Of a stretch of 64,000 nt of DNA, positions 14,869-24,577 are shown piece after piece (the first letter of the stretch is position 1; every line of letters begins with the position of its first letter). The DNA lies in assembly GCF_901933205.1 (NCBI RefSeq), contig NC_044573.1, forward strand, positions 37,172,993 to 37,236,992, written 5' to 3'. The notes beneath the pieces were generated by a model. It ran no database searches, was not told the DNA's origin, and was given only the letters and a program-made list of their open reading frames with translations. Both the position numbers and the translations under genes were made by a program. The stretch is from Camarhynchus parvulus (lineage: Eukaryota; Chordata; Aves; Passeriformes; Thraupidae).

Positions 14869-15092
14869 CACAGAATCACAGAATAGCCTAGGCTGGAAAA
14901 GACCTTTGAGATCATGGAATCCAACCTATGAATGTTGCGTTGTCAATTACATCGTGGTGCTGAGTGTCACATGCAGTCTTCTTCTAAACACCTCCAGGGC
15001 TGGTGGCTCCACCACCTCCCCAGGCAGCCCATTCCAGTGCCTAATCAATCTATCTGTTAGGAGTTTTTTCCTAATGTCCAGACTACTACCAT
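14869..15092 (-). mobile_element. CR1 LINE fragment, 3' end, minus strand
   Basis: The plus strand opens with CACAGAATCACAGAATAG, the reverse complement of the CR1 3' terminal repeat (ATTCTRTGA-type). It continues with the usual CR1 landmarks: GGCTGGAAAAGACCTTTGAGA, then a CCTCCAGGG block followed by GGTGGCTCCACCACCTCCCC, then GCAGCCCATTCCAGTGCC and TTTTTTCCTAATGTCCA. The copy is therefore in minus orientation and 5'-truncated, like most avian CR1 insertions. It holds no intact reverse transcriptase. Divergence in the middle suggests an old, fixed copy. Confidence 0.92.
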
Positions 15093-16228
15093 GTGGGACT
15101 GCTGGCATACTCTTGTAGTTATCTTCATTAGCTTAATTTAATTTAAAGAGGATATTCTAGTAGTCTTACTTTTGTAGTCTTGGGTGGAACAGGTAAGGAA
15201 ATATGATAGACCACATAATAGGTACAGCCTGTTGCATTCTATTAGCTATTGTTTATTACCCATTTGTTCCCCATTCTATTTCATGATATCAAATAAGCTC
15301 TTCAGCTTAAATTTAAAGGGTGTTTATTCACCTTGTTTTCATAAAATGGCAGCAAGAAGTAGCTAATAAAGATAGGCACCCATAAGACATTTTTAGTGAA
15401 ATATTGTATGCACAATTACTTGTTCTCTATTTGATTCTGTTTTGATACATTTTATATCACATATTTAAACCCTGTATTAACTAAAGTAGCTTTTCCTTGG
15501 TCTTTTCTGACTTTCTCTGTTCTTTTGTTTTTTTCTCTTGAATTTTCTTAGTATTTCAACATTTAATATGCACTCAGAGGGAAGAAGCAACATCTCTGGC
15601 TTTTCAACTTATTGTTTGTACTGCGTATATCATATAATGATCTACAGCTTAATTAAGTCAGAAACAATTATTGTGGCTGTCTAGTAAGACTTGCATATAA
15701 TTTTATTTATACAACTTGATTATAAGAATTGACTATATCATAATGTCTGTGTTATCTTCATGGCCAGCCAGCAAGGGCATTTCCTCACTCCCATTGTGGG
15801 AAAAGGATATGCTGTTCCTGTCTGCCAGTGACAATGGCTGGGCTACTGAGTTCTGAAAACTTGTGTGGTTTAGATTCAGGGAAATTCCCTGTGCAGTGGA
15901 TACCTTCATAATTTAAAATTTCTCATCTTGTGATGCAAAAGAGACATTTTCAGACTAGAGAATCACTAAGTGGAGTTCTTGAAAGGATTAGGAAATCATG
16001 AGATCTAGAAGTATAAAGGATGCAGAACCCTTTTCTTAATGTACACCTAAAGCTGTTGTGACTTTGCACTCAAAAAACAAAGCCCCAAGGAGAGTACAAC
16101 AGCAGTAAAAGAACATTCCTTATAGTTAATTAGTAGAAAATTTAAGTCAGTTTGTTGAAACATGGGAAAGTTAATTTCTGATGTAAACTTCTGTATGAAG
16201 CCATCCTTGGGGCAGGCAAGCATGGGAG
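15093..16228. other. Noncoding spacer between two CR1 copies
   Basis: AT-rich sequence with no recognisable gene, RNA or repeat. The short open frames (60 codons at 15184-15366) show no family resemblance. Confidence 0.65.
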
Positions 16229-16401
16229 CAGATTGTCTACAGGTGCTCTGGAGTCTCCATTCTAGGAGGTTTTTAAGATCTACCTGAACAAATATCTGAG
16301 CAGCCTGATCTGATCTCATAGCTGATCCTGCTTTGAGCAGGAGGGAAGATGAGAAACCTGCTCTTGTCCTTTCCAACTTGAATGTCTTGTGATTTTCGTG
16401 A
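16229..16401 (+). mobile_element. CR1 LINE fragment, 3' end, plus strand, old
   Basis: Recognisable CR1 landmarks in plus orientation are GGAGTCTCCATTCTAGGAGG, a block reading GAGCAGCCTGATCTGATCTC, then GCTGATCCTGCTTTGAGCAG, CCTTTCCAACTTGAATG and a decayed terminal repeat TCTTGTGATTTTCGTGA. The sequence matches the CR1 subfamily that carries the 'ccctgctttgagcagg' segment. It is truncated to about 170 bp and quite diverged, so it is an ancient insertion. An unrelated open frame on the opposite strand (16047-16376) runs through it and is spurious. Confidence 0.85.
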
Positions 16402-19400
16402 CTCAGACAACTTTCTTTACATCAGGAACAAGCCCACCACAACATATTTCACACCAAATGTAACTCTGAATTTCTTGTGGATGTATGCTCCACAGCATTT
16501 TTATTTTGGAATAAAATATCAAATAGAATTGACAACTGCCTAATGCAAAAAAATCAGACCACAGCTTTTACTGAAGGGTAATGTCAAAGCTCTGCATTCC
16601 ATATGGATGTCACCAAAAGGAATTGTGATTTCATCAACACAGCTGCTAGCTTTATAATGACATATGGGAGTAATTTTTTTTGATGACTGTTCTTACAGCA
16701 ATGTTTCCTCTACCTTCTGCATTTTTCCTGACATCATGACTTTAAATATGAGCCGAATTTAAAAGGCAGTAGTAATTTCTTACAAACCCTTTGTATTTGT
16801 GTTAGCAATCTAATTTATCTCAAGAATCAGCGTTGTGTCAAATCTATTATTTCCTGAAGAACCAGGTATAACTTTATTCTGTAGCTGTGAGACAGATATT
16901 TTATTCTAGGATCCATTTTGCCTTGTACAGTTCAATGTGGACTTAGACTTTTATACACACCCAGATGAGTGAAAGTCTTTGTGGAATTTACTTCAACAGG
17001 ATGGATTAGGGAAGAAAAGTAATTATGAAACAATAATATCAAGGACCTCGCAAGGGCAACAAGGATCTTTTGTATTGATCCTATTTCAAATATAATATTA
17101 TATCAAATCAATAAATATGATGACAAATGCATAATAACAGCATAATAACTTTTCATATGCTATGCTATATTTAATGTCATCTTGGGCTATGTGGGAGTTC
17201 CTGAACTAAGAAAAATCTGTACAGAGACAATTTGTTACAAACAGAAAAGGTCTCTCTACAGAAGTGGATCCGTGGGTCTTTGTTTTATGAAGAACAAATC
17301 AAGTATTCCAAGTTTGGGGGGGGGTTTAAATTAGAAAATATAGTTTGATATTTTGTTTTATTGACTGACTTAATGTCAAAACACTTGAATTATCATCTTT
17401 CAATATGTATTTTCTACTTCAAGAAGATGAAAAAGAGAGGTGTTACCTTTCCAATTTAATACAGTATATTTTTTTTGTTAGGGGTTTTTTAGTGTGTATT
17501 AAGAACCCTTATATGTGGACATAAGACTTTTTTTTATTAAGAGGAAGCAGGCTTGGTTTACAGGTAATAAGAGTAAGAGTCTATCTTAATTCACACACAA
17601 TCAATTTGCAGGTTCAGTCACTAGGTAAGGCTCAAATATTGCAGACTTCTGATATCCTTCCCTTATGACGATAGTCTAGGTGGATTTAATGGAAGTAGTA
17701 AATAATGAAATGTGAAGTATTTGATGGAGTAATTGATAAATACATAATTATTAACATTGATTTAGGTACGAGTTTCCTATTGTATTCTAGTAAGTAAAGT
17801 TCAGTGTCTGTAAATAGTAACATTACATTTAAATTAGTAGCAGAAAAACATCTTTCAATGGAAAAGATAACTTATGTAAGACTCATACCCACCTTTTAGA
17901 ATACAAAAATTTTGTTTAACAATGGCACTTACAGTTTTATGGTATGCATTTTATTTGTATTAATTTTTTGCTTTGATAAAAAAATGGTGTGCATGGACAT
18001 ATTTGTATTATGCTGAGATCTACTATAAATCTTGATAAGTTATGAAAGCTGCATCCATTAAGTTGTCTTCCATAACTGAATGTGAACAAGGAAATATCTA
18101 ACCACTGCCCTAATAGGACATCATATACCTAACATTTTAATTTTTTTTTTCTGTATTCTGTATAGTAGTCATTAAATAAACCCATCTCCAATGCCTTGTT
18201 GGCTATTTCATGGTCACAGGACAAAAGCACCTAATGTTATCAGTCACAGGGAAAATAGTGAGGGAATCCTTTTCAAAAGCCACAGATGAGAAGGCCTTGT
18301 GAACATAGGAATACTAAAATATGCAATCAACAGCACAGATATGAAAATGTAAACTGACATAATAAATGAATAAAATACATACTGTATTAATGAATGTAAG
18401 TTTAAATATTTCAAATTTAGCTATGAAAGTTCTAACTTTTGAGAGGGTATAGGGATAGGGGAAAGTGGTGCTGTACTAAATATTAACCTTTTACTTGAAA
18501 AATAGCTCTATATGGTGTAAACTCATGCAAACTAATGACTTTATGTCATTATGCAGTATCACAATGGATGTCAAACAAGTTTCAGTTCAACCAAAATACA
18601 TATTAAAAGAGTGGAAATCTTTCTCCAGAAAAGAAATCAAATGTCAATAAAAATTTAGCCTCTATCAGGGAAGAGGTTAATTTCATTCCTTCCTTGGGAC
18701 ATTCCTTCTTAAATCCTGGCAACCCTAACACTTGCCGCTCTCGCATCAGTCACTAAGACAATAAAAAGTCTGATTTTTTTCCTTGTTCCCCAGACTCCTT
18801 TATGGTACAGAGAGGAAGAGCAGTTTATCCATGTAAAATGGCTCTTTTCTAATATTTTTTTTTCTAACTGGGCCATGAGAAGTCTTCAGAAGGGTCCAGT
18901 AACACTAAATACATTTCAAACAGTCCAGCAAATGTTGCATAACAGGCAAAATTACTTCATTTTTAGCACTATTTTAGCTAAGCAGCAGCCTTCACTGACT
19001 GGTTTAACAGCTATGTAGCTTGCCCTTGCTATCTGCAGTCACTGTTAAACCTCCTACAGCACATTTATTTAAATTGGCTGTTCTAAATGACACTGCCCCA
19101 AGTTCCCTTCACCAATGTCAAGAGAGACTTGTAAGCTCACCTTTCTCTGCAGCAGTTTCTTCGTCAGTTTCTTTGTGGAAGAATCTTTATCCCCAGTTGA
19201 CACCTGTGAGAGCATGATTTGATAAGGAGTCAAAGACGGCCTCTGGGGAGCTGGAATTGAGGTTGAAGGTCTCACATTAAAAAAAGTCATTTATTTCTGG
19301 TTTCGTTTTGCTCTTAGGCATTATTCACAGCTTTGCTCTGTCTTCAAACAACAGGAGCCTTGGCCCCACTAAAAGAAAAGAAATCTGAAGCTATTGAATG

Positions 19401-20308
19401 TGCTTGGAGTTAGTAAATATTAACTTGGGCTTTCAGGAGTCAATCTACAGCATGTCTTTAAAGCAAGAGAGTCCCCCCTTTTCATTGCCATCACCTTATT
19501 GTTGCTGTATTTTTTTTTCCTTACCAGACAAGGTATTTCTAACAATACTTTTACACAGCATATGTTTTTGTATGCTGCTGGAGTAAAATTCTTCTTCCTT
19601 AGTTGATTATTGTTGTGCTATGTTGTTTTATTGGAACTAAGTAAAATGCAATTAATATTTACCAGAAAATACAGAAGAGTATTTATTTGAATACTTTGTA
19701 GTCCCGGGACAGACAAGTGAAGCTTTAGTATGTATTTTAACGTATGTGGTGCTGAGTGAACAAAGTCCCAGAATGGGTTTGCAAAAATCACATACTCAAG
19801 CTTTTATTGAACTCATAGAAAAGTCTTACCATATGCTTTTGATTATGGAAATATCAGTGTATTGGCTTTATCATCTTCACATTAGAGTATTTTTTTCACC
19901 ATATATTTCCTTGTATTATTTTCAGATTTTTTACTTCTCAAGTAATATAAAACTGAATTTATGTAAATAAGGTTTATGTGGCAAATAAGTAGGACAGGGT
20001 ATAGTCATCTCTGACAAAAGTGTTTTGATAAGAAGGGTAAATGCATGTCTAAAGAAGAAGCTCGAAATAGTTATTGATTTCAAAAGGATTTTTTTGTCTC
20101 ATTGTAAATTAAATTTAACCCAAATAATTTAAGCTGTCAAGACAGGGCAGAGTTAAAGTCAACATAACTTATACATTGTGATATTTTTGTTATTGTTTTT
20201 AATTTTCAATTAAACAGAGGGCTGTTAAATAATTTTAAAGGGCAAACTTAGCGCCTCAGTAACACTGACTCAGAATGAAAATCTTCTCAAATTAACTCCA
20301 GTAGGAAT
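16402..20308. other. Noncoding AT-rich DNA, no gene recognised
   Basis: No supported gene or named repeat. A run of nine G lies at 17316-17324. Small open frames at 19020-19217, 19398-19586 and 19746-19970 do not resemble known proteins. The stretch ends at the first of three clustered pentamer repeat loci. Confidence 0.65.
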
Positions 20309-20387
20309 TTCTATTCTATTCTATTCTATTCTATTCTATTCTATTCTATTCTATTCTATTCTATTCTATTCTATTCTATTCTATTCT
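20309..20387 (+). repeat. (ATTCT)n microsatellite, about 15-16 copies
   Basis: A pure pentamer tract of nearly 80 bp. On the other strand it reads AGAAT. This is the same motif as the human ATXN10 (SCA10) repeat, which is known to unpair easily in supercoiled DNA. Purity indicates recent expansion or ongoing slippage, so length is probably polymorphic in the population. It lies about 0.6 kb before the G/A-only tract and 2.1 kb before the large TTTCC array. Confidence 0.97.
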
Positions 20388-21014
20388 CAAGATATTGTTA
20401 CCAGTTTCTTTCTTTATAAAGTGTGCATAAATGTGTGTAGATATGAATAACGGAATAATCCAGCCACCTATAAATTATTGGGTGCTGGTCATGGTCTCTA
20501 CAGTCATTACCAGTAATAAAGGTACTGGCCTGAAAGCTCCTATTGCCTGCTGGCTAATATTTGGGAAATGTCTGCACTGTAGCAGCACACTGAGTTGTCC
20601 TCATGAAGGCCAAGCCTGCTGGAAGCACAAAACAGTCCAGGGACAAGCAGATGAGTATAGCTGAATCATTGGGTGCTCACCTGGGAGGGTCTCTGCCCTG
20701 TGTTCCTGTAGGGTTCCACTGTAGATATTGCCAATGGATTCTCCCAAAATGCCTCACTTACATGGTTGCATATGTAACTAACTTTAAAGGCAACCGTATT
20801 TCATTTAGGACAGTCACAATATTTGCCATGCACACTTAAGTGTTTGTGTGCTTGCAGAATCAGTGTTTAAATGTCTGTGGAATTTAGGAGAAAAAAAAGA
20901 TCTTTCAGTTCTGCCGTATTGAAAGCTTCATCTTTACAATATCTTTGTGCCTCTGCATTTGAGTTTCTCAAGTGGAATCTTGCTGTAAAAAAAAAGAGTA
21001 TCTTGTTTCTGAGA
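20388..21014. other. Noncoding spacer between the ATTCT and G/A repeats
   Basis: Single-copy-looking sequence. Overlapping short open frames (20431-20664 and 20603-20839) show no recognised domain. Confidence 0.6.
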
Positions 21015-21245
21015 TAGGAGAAGGCAAGGGCAAGGGCGAGGAGAGAGGAGAGGGGAGGGGAGGGGAGGGGAGGGGAGGGAGGGAGGAGAGGAGAGGGAGG
21101 GAGGGGGAGAGGGAGGGAGGAGGGAGGAGAGGGGAGAGGAGAGAGAGGGAGGGAGGAGAGGAAAGAGGAGAGGAGAGGAGAGGAGAGGAGAGGAGGGGGA
21201 GGGAGGAAGAGGAGAGGGAGGAGAGGAGAGGAGAGGAGAGGAGAT
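21015..21245 (+). repeat. Purine-only G/A tract with (GGGGA)n core
   Basis: After a short GGCAAGGGCAAGGGCGAGG lead-in, about 200 bp contain only G and A on the plus strand. The core from about 21051 is several consecutive GGGGA units, then GGGA and GGAGA variants, ending with (GGAGA)-type repeats at about 21240. At least four closely spaced G3-4 runs at 21051-21085 satisfy the G-quadruplex pattern. The whole tract is homopurine, so it could also form triplex DNA. Open frames through it on both strands (rich in E, G, R or in L, S, P) are repeat artefacts. Confidence 0.95.
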
Positions 21246-21706
21246 AGTCATATTCTTTTTCATATTTTCTTAAGAATTCTTTTTTTTTCATATTTCACAA
21301 AGGGGTCAGCTTAGACCTTGTTTATTCAGAGGGTTGCCCAAAGCAATGCAGGCATCCTTCTGTTGTGCTTGTCAGGAAAGGATATTTTAAAGAAAGAAAT
21401 GAAAAATCGAGAGATCTTCACAAATATTTTTCCCTTTTATTCCTTTAGCAAAGAACTCTCCAATTACAGTTTCTACTATTATTTTCAGAAGTTTAAATAT
21501 TAGGTGATAACCTGGTATTACAGTGTCTTTTGTCAGAGCACCAGAAAAAGCATTAGCTACAGTTAGAATTCCTTGTCATTGTCACTTGCAGATTTAATAT
21601 CACTATAAAGTACTACAACATTTTTTCCTGTAAATGGCTCATAGCATCAAATTTTATTCTGCTTCTTCCTCCAGTTATCCTGTATCTTGCACGTATCTTG
21701 TTTTTA

Positions 21707-21739
21707 GTGAACACAGGCAAAGAATCTATGCTGTACACA
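21707..21739 (+). repeat. Direct repeat copy A (partner at 22151)
   Basis: It begins GTGAACACAGGCAAAGAATC and ends in GTACACA. It matches 31 of 33 bases with 22151-22183. Just after it, copy A has a second GTACACAGGAGTGAT-like segment that copy B lacks, consistent with a 14-bp internal duplication in A. Confidence 0.8.
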
Positions 21740-22150
21740 GCTGTGATGTACACAGGAGTGATCAGGTCAGCTCCAAAGGGATTTTATGGGCTAGCTGTGT
21801 CCATTCTATAAATAAGCTTGTTGTTACCCAGTAGTTAATGTCTAGCATAAATATGGGCTGTTTCCAAGAAGAGAAGTCCTTTCCTACCACCTGCCCTCTG
21901 TCCCAGCCACCAGCGATTGATTCCAGCCACATTCTCAGCACTGGCTCATGGGGTCCTGCAGGGAGTCAGATCAAAGCAATGGACGGGATTATAACTAACA
22001 GTTCTCTTGGATTAGGTTTCACATACTGACGGGAATGTGAGGATTTGTTCCTCCTGTGTAGGCTCTTTCCCTCCTGTTATATTTCTGTACAGATCCTTCA
22101 ACATAAAGTCTCTGAGTTCCTTAGCTCAATACAGGGGGAGATTTGTATCA

Positions 22151-22183
22151 GTGAACACAGGCAAAGAATCTGTGCAGTACACA
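22151..22183 (+). repeat. Direct repeat copy B (partner at 21707)
   Basis: Same 33-bp unit as copy A with two substitutions, followed by AGAGTGAA, which aligns to the second GTACACAGGAGTGA of copy A. The copies start 444 bp apart. Possible sources are a diverged tandem duplication, a pair of transposon fragments, or short LTR remnants. Confidence 0.8.
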
Positions 22184-22499
22184 AGAGTGAAGCTGTTCAC
22201 TTAGCAGTACTCACACAAGAGGTACATTTGCAGGCACTTCCTATGCTAGATTAGGGACTTCTTATGAAGAGGGAAGTAGCCCTCTGCTTCCACAGAGAAA
22301 AAATCAGATTCTATTATTTAGAATGAAGTTGTTTTAAAAGATAGGCAAACCTAGAGTAAGGTTTTACTATATAAGTCATAAACACAATGGCGAATGAAAA
22401 TGAGATCTTAAAAAGTATTTTCCAAACATTTGTATACAAGCTTAAATTGAAGGCTTAAGGTCAGTTCAATTGAATAAAACCTGGGCTCTCTAGATTGGG

Positions 22500-22625
22500 A
22501 TTTTTCTTTTCTTTTCTTTTCTTTTCTTTTCTTTTCTTTTCTTTTCTTTTCTTTTCTTTTCTTTTCTTTTCTTTTCTTTTCTTTTCTTTTCTTTTCTTTC
22601 CTTTTCTTTTCTTTTCTTTTCTTTT
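22500..22625 (+). repeat. (TTTTC)n block of the array
   Basis: About 25 copies of TTTTC, nearly pure, with one TTTCC unit at about 22600. This is the most T-rich end of the array. The switch to TTTCC at 22626 is abrupt. Confidence 0.95.
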
Positions 22626-22863
22626 CTTTCCTTTCCTTTCCTTTCCTTTCCTTTCCTTTCCTTTCCTTTCCTTTCCTTTCCTTTCCTTTCCTTTCCTTTC
22701 CTTTCCTTTCCTTTCCTTTCCTTTCCTTTCCTTTCCTTTCCTTTCCTTTCCTTTCCTTTCCTTTCCTTTCCTTTCCTTTCCTTTCCTTTCCTTTCCTTTC
22801 CTTTCCTTTCCTTTCCTTTCCTTTCCTTTCCTTTCCTTTCCTTTCCTTTCCTTTCCTTTCCTT
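22626..22863 (+). repeat. Pure (TTTCC)n block, about 47 copies
   Basis: An uninterrupted TTTCC tract of about 238 bp. Purity over this length implies recent expansion. The minus strand reads (GGAAA)n. Confidence 0.96.
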
Positions 22864-23062
22864 GAAATTTCCTTGAAATTTCCTTGAAATTTCCTTGAAA
22901 TTTTTTCTTGAATTTCTTCTCTTAAATTTCCTTCTTGAATTCCTTCCTTGAAATCTTCTCCTTGAAATTTCTTCTGAATTTTTCTTCTTTTTCTCTTTTT
23001 TCCTTTTTCCTTTCCTCCTTCCTTTCTTCCTTTCCTTTCTCCTCCTTTCCCTTTTTTCCTTG
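22864..23062 (+). repeat. First 11-mers and degenerate C/T block
   Basis: Four TTGAAATTTCC-type units stand in direct tandem at 22864-22902. Decayed variants follow (TTGAATTTCTTC, TTAAATTTCC, TTGAAATCTTCTCC), then an irregular TTC/TTTC-rich stretch. It looks like the oldest, least homogenised part of the array. Confidence 0.9.
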
Positions 23063-23975
23063 AAATTTCTTTCCTTGAAATTTCCTTTCCTTCCTTAAAT
23101 TTCCTTTCCTTTCCTTGAAATTTCCTTTCCTTTCCTTTCCTTGAAATTTCCTTTCCTTTCCTTTCCTTGAAATTTCCTTTCCTTGAAATTTCCTTGAAAT
23201 TTCCTTGAAATTTCCTTTCCTTGAAATTTCCTTTCCTTGAAATTTCCTTTCCTTGAAATTTCCTTTCCTTTCCTTTCCTTGAAATTTCCTTTCCTTGAAA
23301 TTTCCTTTCCTTGAAATTTCCTTGAAATTTCCTTTCCTTGAAATTTCCCTTGAAATTTCCTTTCCTTTCCTTTCCTTGAAATTTCCTTTCCTTGAAATTT
23401 CCTTTCCTTTCCTTGAAATTTCCTTTCCTTTCCTTGAAATTTCCTTGAAATTTCCTTTCCTTGAAATTTCCTTTCCTTTCCTTGAAATTTCCTTTCCTTG
23501 AAATTTCCTTTCCTTTCCTTGAAATTTCCTTGAAATTTCCTTTCCTTTCCTTGAAATTTCCTTTCCTTTCCTTGAAATTTCCTTTCCTTGAAATTTCCTT
23601 TCCTTGAAATTTCCTTGAAATTTCCTTTCCTTTCCTTTCCTTTCCTTGAAATTTCCTTTCCTTGAAATTTCCTTTCCTTTCCTTTCCTTGAAATTTCCTT
23701 TCCTTGAAATTTCCTTTCCTTGAAATTTCCTTTCCTTTCCTTGAAATTTCCTTTCCTTTCCTTGAAATTTCCTTTCCTTTCCTTGAAATTTCCTTTCCTT
23801 GAAATTTCCTTGAAATTTCCTTTCCTTGAAATTTCCTTTCCTTTCCTTGAAATTTCCTTTCCTTGAAATTTCCTTGAAATTTCCTTTCCTTTCCTTGAAA
23901 TTTCCTTTCCTTTCCTTGAAATTTCCTTTCCTTTCCTTTCCTTGAAATTTCCTTTCCTTGAAATTTCCTTGAAAT
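23063..23975 (+). repeat. TTTCC / TTGAAATTTCC mosaic, main block
   Basis: Roughly 50 copies of TTGAAATTTCC are separated by zero to three TTTCC pentamers. The 11-mer contains the palindrome GAAATTTC and, with the preceding pentamer, TTCCTTGAA. Units are almost identical in sequence and vary mainly in the number of pentamers, so slippage or unequal exchange has kept them homogeneous. Confidence 0.95.
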
Positions 23976-24135
23976 TTCCTTTCCTTTCCTTTCCTTTCCT
24001 TTCCTTTCCTTTCCTTTCCTTTCCTTTCCTTTCCTTTCCTTTCCTTTCCTTTCCTTTCCTTTCCTTTCCCTTTCCTTTCCTTTCCTTTCCTTTCCTTTCC
24101 TTTCCTTTCCTTTCCTTTCCTTTCCTTTCCTTTCC
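23976..24135 (+). repeat. Second pure (TTTCC)n block
   Basis: About 32 TTTCC copies with a single extra C at about 24069. It splits the mosaic into two parts. Confidence 0.95.
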
Positions 24136-24420
24136 TTGAAATTTCCTTTCCTTTCCTTTCCTTTCCTTTCCTTTCCTTGAAATTTCCTTTCCTTTCCTTG
24201 AAATTTCCTTTCCTTTCCTTGAAATTTCCTTTCCTTGAAATTTCCTTTCCTTTCCTTTCCTTGAAATTTCCTTGAAATTTCCTTGAAATTTCCTTTCCTT
24301 TCCTTTCCTTGAAATTTCCTTTCCTTGAAATTTCCTTTCCTTTCCTTGAAATTTCCTTTCCTTTCCTTGAAATTTCCTTTCCTTGAAATTTCCTTTCCTT
24401 TCCTTTCCTTGAAATTTCCT
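24136..24420 (+). repeat. TTTCC / TTGAAATTTCC mosaic, second block
   Basis: About 14 further TTGAAATTTCC units, with the same 11+5k spacing as the main block. Confidence 0.94.
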
Positions 24421-24577
24421 TTCCTTTCTCTTCCCTTCCCCTTCCTCTTCCTCTTCCCCTTCCCCTTCCCCTTCCCTTTCCCTTCCCTTCCCTTCCTTCC
24501 CTTCCCTTCCCTTCCCTTCCCTTCCCTTCCCTTCCCTTCCCTTCCCTTCCCTTCCCTTCCCTTCCCTTCCCTTCCCT
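24421..24577 (+). repeat. (TTCCC)n block closing the array
   Basis: A transition zone of TTCCTC and TTCCCC variants leads into about 20 near-pure TTCCC units that stop at 24577. The minus strand reads (GGGAA)n, with G-runs of three, so this end is the one most able to form G-quadruplexes on the minus strand. Confidence 0.94.

Larger units (their letters stand above)
21246..22499. other. Noncoding spacer containing a 33-bp direct repeat pair
   Basis: No gene recognised. It holds the direct repeat copies at 21707-21739 and 22151-22183. Short in-frame peptides around both copies share SEHRQRI, because the copies lie in the same reading phase, but nothing else suggests coding. The sequence between the copies (for example AATAAGCTTG near 21810) is vaguely LTR-like. 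I cannot support a viral origin. Confidence 0.6.
22500..24577 (-). repeat. 2.1-kb pyrimidine pentamer/11-mer mosaic satellite-like array
   Basis: Almost the entire 2.08 kb is built from pentamers of T and C on the plus strand (purines on the minus strand), interrupted only by GAAA-containing inserts. The order is (TTTTC)n, (TTTCC)n, a short degenerate block, a TTTCC/TTGAAATTTCC mosaic, pure (TTTCC)n, mosaic again, then (TTCCC)n. Repeat units inside the mosaic have lengths 11+5k (11, 16, 21, 26 bp). The minus strand stays open for 708 codons (22461-24587) because neither unit supplies a stop in any frame; it is not a gene. The homopurine/homopyrimidine stretches can form triplex DNA. I do not recognise a named satellite of this composition. 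Confidence 0.97.

Noticed and set aside
20934..21291. Ser/Leu/Pro-rich and Glu/Gly/Arg-rich open frames on both strands
   Set aside because: All arise from the G/A-only repeat tract.
21634..22254. LTR or endogenous retrovirus spanning the 33-bp direct repeats
   Set aside because: No TG...CA ends, primer-binding site, polypurine tract or gag/pol-like frames. The direct repeats are too short to be LTRs as they stand.
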